Below the pieces are notes generated by a model. The model did no database searches. It was not told where the DNA came from and worked only from the letters and a program-made list of their open reading frames with translations. From NCBI RefSeq assembly GCF_021462225.1, contig NC_061812.1, positions 38,814,675 to 38,878,674 of the forward strand: a stretch of 64,000 nucleotides of DNA, read 5' to 3'. The number at the start of each line of letters is the position of its first letter. Within the stretch, counting starts at the first letter, position 1. This stretch comes from Girardinichthys multiradiatus. Taxonomy: Eukaryota > Chordata > Actinopteri > Cyprinodontiformes > Goodeidae. The position numbers were made by a program, and so were the translations under genes. Positions 24,161 through 37,503 of the stretch are shown piece by piece.

Positions 24161-25045
24161 ACAGTACATATCAAACGTTTGGACACACCTCATTCAAAGA
24201 GTTGTCTTTATTTTCATGACTGTGAATATTGTAGCTTCACACTGAAGGAATCAAAACTATGAATTAACACATGTTGAAATATATACTGAACAAAAAACTG
24301 TGAAACAACTGAGAAAATGTCTTATATTCTAGGTTCTTCAAAGTAGCCACCTTTTGCTTTGATTACTGCTCCACACACTCTTGGCATTCTGTTGATGAGC
24401 TTCAAGAGGTATTCACCTGAAATGGTTTTCACTTCACAGGTGTACCCTGTCAGGTTTAATAAGTGGGATTTCAAGCCTTATAAATTGTTTTGGGACCATC
24501 AGTTGTGTTGTGCAGGAGGTGGATACAGTACACAGCTGATAGTCCTACTGAATAGACTGTTAGCTGCTTTTTGTCTTGCCTGAATACAAATTCTAAGTAA
24601 AGAAAAACGAGTGGCCATCATTACTTTAAGAAATGAAGGTCAGTCAGTCCGAACAAGTGGGAAAACTTTGAAAGTGTCCCCAAGTACAGTCGCAAAAACC
24701 ATCAAGCGCTACAAAGAAACTGGGTCACATGAGGACCGCCCCAGGAAAGGAAGACCAAGAGTCACCTCTGCTGTGGACGATAAGTTCATCCGAGTCACCA
24801 GCCTCAGAAATCGCAGGTTAACAGCAGCTCAGATTAGAGAACAGGTCAATGCCACACAGAGTTCTAGCAGCAGACACATCTCTAGAACAACTATTAAGAG
24901 GAGACTGTGTGAATCAGGCCTTCATGGTAAAATAGCTGCTAGGAAACCACTGCTGAGGACAGGCAACAAGCAGAAGAGACTTGTTTGGGCTAAAGAACAC
25001 AAGGAATGGACATTAGACCAGTGGAAATCTGTGCTTTGGTCCCCC
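24161..25045 (+). mobile_element. 3'-truncated Tc1 element, third family
   Basis: The left terminus 'acagtacatatcaaacgttt' with 'ggacacacctcattcaaaga' is a known fish Tc1 end. The element runs through the leader and the first half of the transposase and stops abruptly after 'tctgtgctttggtc', just before the codon for the first catalytic Asp. No right inverted repeat follows. Confidence 0.85.
24594..25045 (+). pseudogene. Tc1 transposase, DNA-binding half only
   Basis: The frame from about 24597 encodes SKEKRVAIITLRNEGQSV, a helix-turn-helix with SPSTVAKTIKRYKETG, the basic HEDRPRKGRPRVTS linker, and a second helix-turn-helix (SRTTIKRRLCESGLHGK), then KRLVWAKEHKEWTLDQWKSV. It ends in unrelated sequence (PIASSY, stop at 25061-25063) exactly where the catalytic SDE motif should begin. 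There is no ATG in front: the start-codon region seems inverted at about 24564-24594 (see findings). About 150 of an expected 340 residues remain, so it cannot catalyse transposition. Confidence 0.85.
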
Positions 25046-25063
25046 ATTGCAAGTTCATATTGA

Positions 25064-25589
25064 AAAACCGTCCCTTGGCATGTAGTTCATCATTTTAGTG
25101 TTAAACTTTGGATTTGTTTCAGCTTATATCATCAAATTCCCATATTTTGCTTTGCTCCGGTCCCACGCCCACCACAGAATTGACACTCTTTGGCATTACA
25201 GTTTCTGGAGGCTGACATTATTTTGGCTTATGATTCTCTGCTGGTTCTCACAACACACTTCCTCGTCTTTGATGTTGCAATATAAAGATAATGAGGTGTG
25301 CAGTGTGAAGTGCTGTCTCTGATGCAGTAATGAATTTTCTAACTAAAGAGTTGTTAGGAACCTGGGTAAAACCTAATAAATAGTGTTCAGCACATGCTAA
25401 ATGCTAATAAGTTACTGCAAAGTGTATTTTCTACTGTAATATCATTTACATTGTTTTCAGGAGTTGTTTTTATTTAATTCATTAAACTACTGTTTTTGAC
25501 CATAGTGATTTACTATATTTTATTTTTATTTATTTTCATGTAGACTATATTTATCAAAGTAAGGGAGAAAAAGCAAAAACATTTTTACA
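25064..25589. other. Intronic, no feature identified
   Basis: Nothing recognisable between the truncated Tc1 and the next Tc1 remnant. Confidence 0.35.
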
Positions 25590-26020
25590 AGCAGGAAGGC
25601 TCTTAAAGCAGAATCTTTATGCTTCTGTCATTCTATCTGATCTGACCAGCTTCCCTAGTGTTGAAGAAAGCGTCCCCACACCATAATGCTGTCACCACTG
25701 TGCTTTACTGTAGAGATATTGTTTTCCGTGTGCTCACCAAAAAAGTTTAAGTTGGTCCTAATTGAGCAGAGAATCCTCTTCCACATGTTTGCTCAGTCCC
25801 CTACTTGGCTTGTAGTAAAATGAAAATGTGACATTTGGGTTCCTTGGTCTTTATGATGCAGTTTGTTCGCTAATGTTCACTAACAAACCTTTAAGAAAAT
25901 CACAAAACAGCTTTAAATATGCTGAGATTAAATTTGTCAATACTAATAGGGTCACCTCTGAAGGAAAGTGGTTACATTGTATTTTATTTAGGGATATCAT
26001 ACTGGATGGTAATAAAATAT
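25590..26020 (-). mobile_element. Degenerate Tc1 fragment, second family
   Basis: Plus-strand segments 'gaccagcttccctagtgttg', 'cataatgctgtcaccactgt', 'cttccacatgtttgctcagt' and 'cactaacaaacctttaagaa' follow the reverse-complement order of the second Tc1 family. Coding frames are destroyed. The right part is interrupted by the SINE at 26021. Confidence 0.65.
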
Positions 26021-26332
26021 GTAGGTGGCGACTGTGGCTCAGGTGGCAGGAGTACATCCTGCAACTGGTGGGTTGCCGAATCCCCTCTCTGTCCATCTCA
26101 GTCATTGTGTACTTGGGCAAGACACTTCACCCACCTTGCCTGCTGATGGCGGTCAGAGGGCTCAGATGCACCGATTGCATGGTAGCCTCGCTTCTGTCAG
26201 TTTGCCCCAGGGCAGCTGTGGCTACAATGCAGCACTGTAAGTGTGTGAAGTGGTGGATGACTGATTGTAGTGTCCTCAGGATTTGATAAAGCGCTATACA
26301 AGTGCAGGCTATTTACCATTTACCATACTGAG
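26021..26332 (+). repeat. tRNA-derived SINE-like element
   Basis: An A-box-like 'tggctcaggtgg' (about 26035) and a degenerate B-box 'ggttgccgaatcccc' (about 26070) sit at the 5' end. The middle reads 'gggcaagacacttcaccca' and the tail 'aaagcgctatacaagtgcag' followed by 'ccatttaccatttaccat', the usual 3' end of this fish family. No clean target duplication was seen. Confidence 0.6.
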
Positions 26333-26988
26333 ATGAGATACTTTAAATATTGTGCCTGTGGTGTGTGTAAATTCGGAATAGAAATACTTTAGCATGGCAC
26401 TAAACCTGTATGCAGAATTGAGTTCTTGTATGTGTGCACCGTTTTCTTCATGCTGCTTCTGCTCATATTCCACTAGTTGATGGTCCATAACCTTGGCAAC
26501 ACATGCTGAGAGTGATAACATATTTTAGTTTTAAAAAAAGGACTTTTAAAAATTGTTATAACTTCTTCCAATCACACTGCAGTTTGACCTTCACCTCCTT
26601 TTTTTGTCAGAAAGATAAAAGGAGCTGATCATTCTAAATGTTGGCGGCAAGCTCGATTAATAAATAACCGACCTGCAGAAAAAGACTGTATTTAGGAAGA
26701 AGAGTAGAATTACAAACTACTTTAGGCTTTGAACTCCTTACGTTTGCTGTCAGGAAGCTGAAGTGGAGGAGAGCGATAAACAGAAACTACTTCAAATGTG
26801 AATAATAAAAAGCTGGCTTTTAAATTTTTGCTGTGATTTATTTCTGAAAGATTCTCACTATGGGACATCTTGATTTAAAATGAATAAATAAAAACCTTAA
26901 AAAGTTTTATTAAATAGGACTTGTTGTGTTCATGTATATTTTTATCTTAAAGTCCAGAAATTAAGGACAGGAATGAAAGCAACTGCAC
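26333..26988. other. Intronic, no feature identified
   Basis: Nothing recognisable. Confidence 0.35.
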
Positions 26989-26989
26989 T

Positions 26990-27290
26990 ACAGTGACTTG
27001 CAAAAGTATTCTTGTCTGTTAAACATTTTCACATTGCAAGTACAAAATGTATTGTTTTTTTATTAGATTGTATGTGACAGATCATCACAAAGTTGCTCTT
27101 AACTGTTAAGTGGAAGGGAATTGATACATAGCTATTATAATGTTTTACAAATAACATCTGAAAACGGGGCCTAGTTTCTCTTTGTGTTGGTCACACAGAA
27201 TCCCAAGCAAAATGTGTTGTAGTTTGTGGTTGTAACAAAATGTGGAAACATTCAAGGTTTAATAATACTCGTGCAACTCACTATATATAC
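26990..27290. mobile_element. Internally deleted Tc1 (MITE-like), second family
   Basis: The left end 'cagtgacttgcaaaagtatt' with 'catcacaaagttgctcttaa' faces an inverted right part 'gtgttggtcacacagaatcc' and 'gtttgtggttgtaacaaaat'. These are the two terminal repeats of the second Tc1 family with the coding centre missing. Confidence 0.6.
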
Positions 27291-27923
27291 AAACATTTGG
27301 TCAACCTTCCAGTGCTGTGTACAAAGTCTTTTTTCATGCTGTAAAATGACAGAAAGCATAAAATGCCCCAAGTGAGAAACAAAGGGATTTGTTAAAAGCA
27401 GATAAATCTAACAGAATTAATTTAATACATAGATAAATGTATGTGATTCAAGTGGTTTATGCACACAGGGTTTTTCTCTTATACTGTCGAAGATACTGAC
27501 CTGTTGAACATATATGTTCAACAAATATGAACATGAAAGTACACATCCAGAGACACAAAAGGAAAACAGAAAAGGAGGGGATGTTTGATGAGAAACAGAT
27601 AATATATTTGTTATTGTCAGACAGCCTCAGGACGAATCTGGTAGATGTTAATGAGAGGCAATTAGTTTTGATGAAAAATTAGATCGCTCCCTTACTTACA
27701 ATGAAGCTATATCAAAACAAAATAATGATTCATTTTCTTTGCTTAAAACATTATTGTGTACTGCAAAGCTGCCCAGGCAGCAAGGTTACAACTGTTCTGA
27801 GGCCAAAGAGGAGGGAGAACAATAATAAAGAAAGATGATAAGGCTCTCGTGTGGTGATGCTCATAATATAGCTCATGCATGATGAAAGCTGTCTAATGTG
27901 AACACAAGATATGTTTGCATATG

Positions 27924-28624
27924 TACAATGCCTTGCTAAAGGATTTAGACCTCTCAAACCTTCTTTTGTATTCTGTCATGTTGCAACTGCAAAGATCAAT
28001 GAGCTTTTTAGGGATTTATGTGAAAAAGCAACAAAAAGTAGTGCATAGTCAGAAAGTTGAAGGAAAATATAATGGATTTTCACATTCCACACCTGGAGGT
28101 TCACCCAGGTGTGGTGGTCTGCTTGGATTTATGTTTACCAAATGGCACAAAGTGGTTCTAGTCTGTCAAAATAACTCAAGCTAAACTACCACACAAACAA
28201 GCAGGCTGTGTATTATTTATCCATCCATCCATCCATACATCCAAAGCACCTGAGGCATACACCCGAGCACCTTGTTCCACAGGTTTGCTGTGTTCCCTAC
28301 ATGGCTTGTGGCACCCTGCAGAACAGAACAGTAGTTACTTTACTGAGTTGGAATTACACATACTTTACTTTTATGTTACTTCTAAAAGCCATTGGTTGTA
28401 AGAAATTCTATTTAGGGGCATCAGAATAAATGTACATCACACTATTTCTGTTTGAAAAAGGTTGAAGATCATGGATCAGTATACTTCCATGTCACAATTA
28501 TATCCTACTTTGTCTATACTTTATTTTTCTGTCTTAGAACAATAAAATACCTTAAAGTTTGCAGTTTTAGCATAACATAACGTAGATATGTTCAAAGTGC
28601 ATCGATAGTTTTGCAAGGCACTGT
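27924..28624. mobile_element. Internally deleted Tc1, second family, ending next to TAFA1 exon B
   Basis: The left end is 'tacaatgccttgctaaagga' and the right end 'gttttgcaaggcactgta'. A middle scrap reads 'cacaggtttgctgtgttccc' and 'tacatggcttgtggcaccct'. About half of the element is missing and no coding frame is left. A small (catc)n run lies at about 28220. The right tip is 55 bp from the exon B acceptor. Confidence 0.7.
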
Positions 28625-28648
28625 ACATGTGTAATAAACTCACTTTGA

Positions 28649-30844
<2,196 letters not shown>

Positions 30845-31110
30845 TGGCCCAGCAAAAGTATTAATACCTCTCAAACTTTTTCACATCACAATCATAATCT
30901 TCACAAGTATGTTGTAAAGTGCCACCATCTTTTGCTGCATTAAAACTGAAAGTCTCTTGGAGTATGTCTTTACACGCTTTGCAGAACTAGGGACTGAATT
31001 TTTTGCCCATTCTTCGGTACAAAATAACTCAAACGTAGACCGAGTGAAGAGCATCTGTGAACATCAATTTTAAAGTCCTGCCGCAAATTCTTGATTTGAT
31101 TTGTGTCGAG
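30845..31110 (-). mobile_element. Degenerate Tc1 end fragment, second family
   Basis: 'agcaaaagtattaatacctc', 'cacgctttgcagaactaggg' and 'tgcccattcttcggtacaaa' follow the left part of the second Tc1 family in reverse-complement orientation. The remainder is missing or too diverged. Confidence 0.6.
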
Positions 31111-31330
31111 ACCAGAACTGTATAATTGTGAATGGGAAAAAAAAAAGACAAGTTTTTCAAAGATTTTAACAATAAAGGTTAACCATAAGAAATCGTATCT
31201 GCTGCTTGCTACAGGCTTCATAGCGGTTTCAGCAAGCATATGGAAGAAGGTTCCTGATTGGATTAATTTTAATTTTGACATCGCCAACTTATTTATTTTA
31301 CTCAATGATTTAAACAAATTCACTGATTGA

Positions 31331-31889
31331 AATGTAACTTAATTGTAGTTGCAATTTAGCAATCTGTATTTATTGTATTTTTAGGTTAGTTTTAGTCGAC
31401 TAAATGTTATTACATTTATTCAACTAAAATATAAATTTCATTCATTCAGCATTGTATTCTTTTTTAAGGCCTCTTTTTTATTTCATTACTACTAGCTGCT
31501 ATAGGTATCCTAGAATGGAATGGAATCCAATTTAAATTTTGCACTACAAGGACAGATTTATTTTTGTTAGTTGAAACAACTTTAGAATAAGCCTTAATGG
31601 CTATATTTCCGTCTTGTCCCACATTTCCACATGATAAAAATTTGATATTTAATTTTATCTCCCCCAAAATATTTCTTCCTTTTATTCGTCAATGTTCATA
31701 ATTTTTTTCATACTTTTAGTCGTATTCTACATAGGTTTTGTAATTTATTTATTTTGTTGTCTGGTTTTTGTGAGGGAAAAAACGTTGCTGATAAAAGTTT
31801 AGTTGAAAACTTTATTCAACAAAATAACACTGGATCTGATTTGACAAATATTGAAATTTGTGGTCTCCATGCAAAACAGTATTTGTGGC
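31331..31889. other. Intronic, no feature identified
   Basis: AT-rich, nothing recognisable. Confidence 0.35.
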
Positions 31890-32483
31890 AGAAGGAGAAC
31901 ATTGCACACACTCACTCTAAACACACCCATGGTGAAGCATGGAACTGATGGCACTGACAGAGGTGCTGGTCAGAGTTGAAAGGTAGATGGTTGGAGCTAA
32001 ATGCCGAACAAACCTGGAAAAAAAACTTATAGAAATTGAATAAAACCCGAGACTGGCATGGAGGTTCACATTCCAGCAGAAGACAACCCTAAACATACAG
32101 GCAGAGGTACAATGCAATAGTTTCAATCAAATCTTATTCATGTGTTTAGGTGGCCCAGTCAAAGTACAGACCTAAATCCTATTGTTGATCTGTGGCAAGG
32201 CTTGAAAATGGATGTTCATAGGCGCTCGATTGAAGTTGACTGGGCTTAAACTATTATGTAAAGAGGAATGTGCAAAATGTTTTGGCAGTTTTTTTTTTGT
32301 TTTATTTGTGAAAACATACAAAAAAAAAATGAAAACATGTATGATTTTCTTAAAGTTTACAACTATGCACCACATTGTGTAGGTCTATCACAGAAATCCC
32401 TACAAAATTACTTCAAAGTTGAGGTTGTAAATGACAAAATGTAAAAAAAAGGATGTGATGATACTCTTTCAAGGCACCGTAGG
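31890..32483 (+). mobile_element. Degenerate Tc1, second family, transposase C-terminal half
   Basis: 'cccatggtgaagcatggaac', 'gacaaccctaaacatacagg', 'cagacctaaatcctattgtt' and 'gatctgtggcaaggcttgaa' are in plus-strand order of the catalytic half. The right terminus 'ctctttcaaggcaccgtag' closes it. The frame is destroyed by indels. Confidence 0.68.
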
Positions 32484-34060
32484 TGTTCCATCCAAATCCA
32501 GAAAACATAATTCATTATTTTTAATTATTTCACCTGCAGGGTTTTAGTTTGCTCTAAAACTGTCAGTAATTCGCAATGCAACCGGTGTTTTGAGATTAAT
32601 TTCTATTTATCATTAAAACTGGCATGAAAAACAGGAAGCCCATCACACTCAGTGGCTCATACCCATGTTTCTCCTTTTTATGTCTTTCAGAGAGGGAGTC
32701 CTTCATTGCCTGTTCTGTATCAGCAGACAAGGCAGGCCCTTTTGTTTGTGGAGGTCACAGTGAGAGCAATGCTGGGGAGCACCCTCCAAAAATGGCTTGC
32801 CCACCATAAATCTGCATTACTCGCTTCGCTGGCCAAATAGATCAATCTGTTTTTGCTTCAAAATAAACAATAAGGACAACAAGCAGAATCCAAATAGCTG
32901 AAATAAATAAAAAGTGTTATTCTCCCTTAATTTTAAATTGTAAAAAATATGGTTGTTTGATTACCTCACTGTCTGTACAAGATTGAAGATTAATATTTTG
33001 TCCAAATAAAGAAAAGAATGTAATGTAACCCTTTAATAGATATCTTGTAAACTTTAATTTCTCTTTTTTTTTAATTCTCACTGTCCGCTTAATCTCTACA
33101 GTAGTAGCTTTACATATAAAAAGAAACAGAAATGCCACCCTTGATAAATGCTTCTGCTAGTTGGTTTAAAGTAGGCATGGGACCATATGAGATTCACATG
33201 TAAACATGCCACAGCTTAAAAATTTTACAGTTTTTACAAAAAAAAAAAACATTAACAATAACCAAAAACATGATCTAATTGTTTTCATTAAAATAGAAAT
33301 GCATGTATGATTAATACATCTATCCTTACACTGATTTACACCTACTAAATTTATTTGAAGTTTTTAAGTGCTTATTGAGCAGGATATTGTCCCATTTGTA
33401 GCCATTTTTCTCTTCATACAGTAAAGTATAAGAAGCTTATATTAGGCAGTAGTCAGGCTGTCTGCTACGGTGGAGCCTGCAGTCAGCTGTGTAAGAGACA
33501 CGTTTTAAAACAGTGTTGCATTCAAGCACATAAATTGTTTCTTAACAACTCTTCCTTTTCAACTATATTCAGGTTTGTAACTCGCAATAGTTCCAGTTAG
33601 ACATCTTAACCTGTACTCTGGTTCTGACCAGCAGTGTTACTCTCATTACTCTAAGCAACTGTCACAAGAATGCTTGATATTTAGGAGCTTTGCTGAGATT
33701 GTACAAGTCTCACTTTTTTTCTAAATAATCAGTCCATGTTTTACTCATCAGGGTTTAGCTGCACTACAGTAATGTTACTGTCAAAATTGTATCCTAGGCA
33801 CACCATCTGTCACACCACTCAAGTTCTTTAAATCAGTCTGTACATTTTCAGTACATTTTCTAGCAAGATGTTTCATGTTTGGCCTATAAAAGCCACTTCA
33901 ATAGATGGACGGAAAATAAAACCGCTCATAAATAATGATGCTCCTATAGCTAATTGGTAAAATAAGGAATTTTCTGCTCACAAACAATAGCTGCAATTTC
34001 GAAATATGTCCTCCCTGCCTCTTTTTGCTTCTACGGAGCTCACCCATCTTTTCCTGCATA
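32484..34060. other. Intronic, no feature identified
   Basis: No exon or repeat recognised in about 1.6 kb of AT-rich DNA. Confidence 0.35.
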
Positions 34061-34062
34061 TA

Positions 34063-35673
34063 CAGGTCCTTCTCAAAATATTAGCATATTGTGATAAAGT
34101 TCATTATTTTCCATAATGTCATGATGAAAATTTAACATTCATATGTTTTAGATTCATTGCACACTAACTGAAATATTTCAGGTCTTTTATTGTCTTAATA
34201 CGGATGATTGTGGCATACAGCTCATGAAAACCCAAAATTCCTATCTCACAAAATTAGCATATTTCATCCGACCAATAAAAGAAAAGTGTTTTTAATACAA
34301 AAAACGTCAACCTTCAAATAATCATGTACAGTTATGCACTCAATACTTGGTCGGGAAACCTTTTACAGAAATGACTGCTTCAATGCGGCGTGGCATGGAG
34401 GCAATCAGCCTGTGGCACTGCTGAGGTCTTATGGAGGCCCAGGATGCTTCGATAGCGGCCTTTAGCTCATCCAGAGTGTTGGGTCTTGAGTCTCTCAACG
34501 TTCTCTTCACAATATCCCACATATTCTCTATGGGGTTCAGGTCAGGAGAGTTGGCAGGCCAATTGAGCACAGTGATACCATGGTCAGTAAACCATTTACC
34601 AGTGGTTTTGGCACTGTGAGCAGGTGTCAGGTTGTGCTGAAAAATGAAATCTTCATCTCCATAAAGCATTTCAGCAGATGGAAGCATGAAGTGCTCCAAA
34701 ATCTCCTGATATCTAGCTGCATTGACCCTGCCCTTGATAAAACACAGTGGACCAACACCAGCAGCTGACACGGCACCCCAGACCATCACTGACTGTGGGT
34801 ACTTGACACTGGACTTCTGGCATTTTGGCATTTCCTTCTCCCCAGTCTTCCTCCAGACTCTGGCACCTTTATTTCCGAATGACATGCAGAATTTGCTTTA
34901 ATCTGAAAAAAATACTTTGGACCACTTCAGCAACAGTCCAGTGCTGCTTCTCTGTAGCCCAGGTCAGGCGCTTCTGCCGCTGTTTCTGGTTCAAAAGAGG
35001 CTTGACCTGGGGAATGCGGCACCTGTAGCCCATTTCCTGCACATGCCTGTGCACGGTGGCTCTGGATGTTTCTACTCCAGACTCAGTCCACTGCTTCCGC
35101 AGGTCCCCCAAGGTCTGGAATCGGCCCTTCTCCACAATCTTCCTCAGGGTCCGGTCACCTCTTCTCGTTGTGCAGCGTTTTCTGTCACACTTTTTCCTTC
35201 CCACAGACTTCCCACTGAGATGCCTTGATACAGCACTCTGGGAACAGCCTATTCGTTCAGAAATGTCTTTCTGTGTCTTACCGTCTTGCTTGAGGGTGTC
35301 AATAGTGGCCTTCTGGACAGCAGTCAGATCGGCAGTCTTACCCATGATTGGGGTTTTGAGTGATGAACCAGGCTGGGAGTTTTAAAGGCCTCAGGAATCT
35401 TTTGCAGGTGTTTAGAGTTAACTCGTTGATTCAGATGATTAGGTTCATAGATCGTTTAGAGACCCTTTTAATGATATGCTAATTTTGTGAGATAGGAATT
35501 TTGGGTTTTTATGAGCTGTATGCCAAAATCATCCGTATTAAGACAATAAAAGACCTGAAATATTTCAGTTAGTGTGCAATGAATCTAAAATATCTGAATG
35601 TTAAATTTTCATCATGACATTATGGAAAATAATGAACTTTATCACAATATGCTAATATTTTGAGAAGGACCTG
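34063..35673 (-). mobile_element. Complete-length Tc1 element, copy 3
   Basis: Same family as the elements at 2470 and 12735, with TA at both edges (34061-34062 and 35674-35675) and about 200-bp inverted repeats still intact at the tips (caggtcc...ggacctg). The transposase inside is broken. It lies in the second TAFA1 intron, antisense to the gene. Confidence 0.95.
34340..35345 (-). pseudogene. Tc1 transposase of copy 3, broken
   Basis: The N-terminal 140 or so residues are readable from the ATG at 35345. Compared with copy 1, GCTCAGTGG has become GCTGAAGTGG near 34925 (one extra base), which shifts the frame. In the original frame the codon for D148 is kept, but the next Glu codon is TAA. 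The C-terminal half reads on from about 34885, with the second catalytic Asp changed to Asn (FQHNLTPAH) and E273 retained (NPIENMW). Three independent lesions make it inactive. Confidence 0.93.
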
Positions 35674-36168
35674 TATAATCATTGTAACAGAAGAGGATAC
35701 TACATCCTTCTTCTGTTTTACCAATAAGTGACCACACAACAATTCAACATATTCCCACTAAAATAAGTCTTCTGTTTTAAAGTAAACAATTCATTTTGTG
35801 ATTACTGTGAGAGTTATGGTGCCATTACAGACTTTACATCATGATCCATGTACACTATCGCTCAAACGTTTTAGATAAAATTTCTCACTTCATGGGTTGC
35901 TTTATTTTCAAAACTGAATGAACACACATCAAATTATGTAGCAAAAAAGCCACCCTTTGCTTTGATTATTGCTTTGCTCTCCATAAGCTTATTGAAGTGG
36001 TCACCTGAAATGGTTTTGAAAAAAAGTCCTGAAAGAACATCCCAGAGGTTCATTCAGAGACGGCCAAAGGTTAATGTTGCAGTCATCAGAGCAAACAGCA
36101 GCTATTTTAAGGAATCTAAAATATATAATATATTTAAAGTTATTTTACAATTTTTTATTTGCTGCATA

Positions 36169-37375
36169 CACTCACTTTATTAGGTACACCTGTCCAACTG
36201 CTCATTAACGCAAATTTCTAATCAGCCAATCACATGGCAGTAACTCAACACATTTAGGCATGTAGACATGGTCAAGAAGATCTGCTGCAGTTTAAACCGA
36301 GCATCAGAATGGGGAAGAAAGGTGATTTAAGTGACTTTGAACGTGGCATGGTTGTTGGTGCCAGACGGGCTGATCTGAGTATTTTAGAAACTGCTAATCT
36401 ACTGGGATTTTCACACACTATCTCTAGGGTTTACAGAGAATGGTCCGAAAAAGAGAAAATATCCAGTGAGTAGCAGTTCTGTGGGTGCAAATGTCTTGTT
36501 GATGCCAGAGGTCAGAGGAGAATGGGCAGACTGGTTCGAGCTGATACAACGGCAACAGTAACTCAAATAACCACTTGTTACAACCAAGGCATGCAGGAGA
36601 GCATTTCTGAACACACAACACATTGAACCTTGAGGCGGATGGGCTACAACAGCAGAAGACCACACCGGGTGCCACTCCTGTCAGCTAAGAACAGGAAACT
36701 GAGGCTACAATTCGCACAGGCTCACCAAAATTGGACAATAGAAGATTGGAAAAACGTTGCCTGGTCTGATGAGTCTCGATTTCTGCTGCGACATTCGGAT
36801 GGTAGGGTCAGAATTTGGCGTCAACATCATGAAAGCATGGATCCATCCTGCCTTGTATCAACGGTTCAGGCTGGTGGTGGTGGTGTAATGGTGTGGGGGA
36901 TATTTTCTTGGCACAATTTGGGACCCTTAGTACCAATTGAGCATTGTGTCAACGCCACAGCCTACCTAAGTATTGTTGCTGACCATGTCCATCCCTTTAT
37001 GACCACAGTGTACCCATCTTCTGATGGTTACTTCCAGCAGGATAACGCGCCATGTCATAAAGCACGAATCATCCCAGACTGGTTTCTTGAACATGACAAT
37101 GAGTTTACTGTACTCAAATGGCCTCCACAGTCACCAGCTCTCAATCCAATAGAGCACCTTTGGGATGTGGTGGAATGGGAGATTCGCATCATGGATGTAC
37201 AGCCAACAAATCTGCAGCATCTGCGTGATGCTATGTCAATATGGACCAAACTCTCTGAGGAATGTTTTCAGTACCTTGTTGAATCTATGCCACGAAGGAT
37301 TACGGCAGTTCTGAAGGTAAAAGGGGGTCCAACCTGGTACTAGCAAGGTGTATCTAATAAAGTGGTCAGTGAGTG
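36169..37375 (+). mobile_element. Inner Tc1-like element (cactcactttattaggtac ends)
   Basis: The left tip 'cactcactttattaggtaca' and right tip 'taaagtggtcagtgagtg' are inverted repeats, with TA on each side (36167-36168 and 37376-37377). Length 1,207 bp. It is inserted inside the outer element and carries a transposase pseudogene. Confidence 0.85.
36309..37343 (+). pseudogene. Tc1/mariner-type transposase, two nonsense codons
   Basis: From ATG 36309 the frame encodes MGKKGDLSDFERGMVVGARR and a helix-turn-helix (LGFSHTISRVYREW). TAG at 36471-36473 and TGA at 36624-36626 interrupt it; both probably replaced Arg codons. The downstream part is open to the TAG at 37341-37343 and holds the catalytic residues D (WSDESRF), D (FQQDNAPCH) and E (NPIEHLW). 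I count 36 residues between the last two, so DD36E rather than the DD34E of classic Tc1. The motif before the Glu reads SPALNP where SPDLNP is usual. Without the two stops the length would be near 344 residues. Confidence 0.88.
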
Positions 37376-37503
37376 TAATTGCACATGTGCTCCTTCACAG
37401 TTTTGATGGCTTCACTGAGAATCTATGTACAATGTAAACAGTCAAAAACAAAAGGAAAACCTTAAAATGAGAAAGTTGTTCTAAAACTTTTGACCGGTAG
37501 TTT

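Larger units (their letters stand above)
35853..37503. mobile_element. Outer non-autonomous Tc1-like element, split by a nested insertion
   Basis: The left tip (cactatcgctcaaacgtttt) and the right tip (aaaacttttgaccggtagt) are approximate inverted repeats. The left part spans 35853-36168 and the right part 37376-37503; together about 440 bp without a transposase frame. 'gccaccctttgctttgatta' and 'cacctgaaatggttttgaaa' are shared in style with the third Tc1 family at 24161. Confidence 0.65.
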
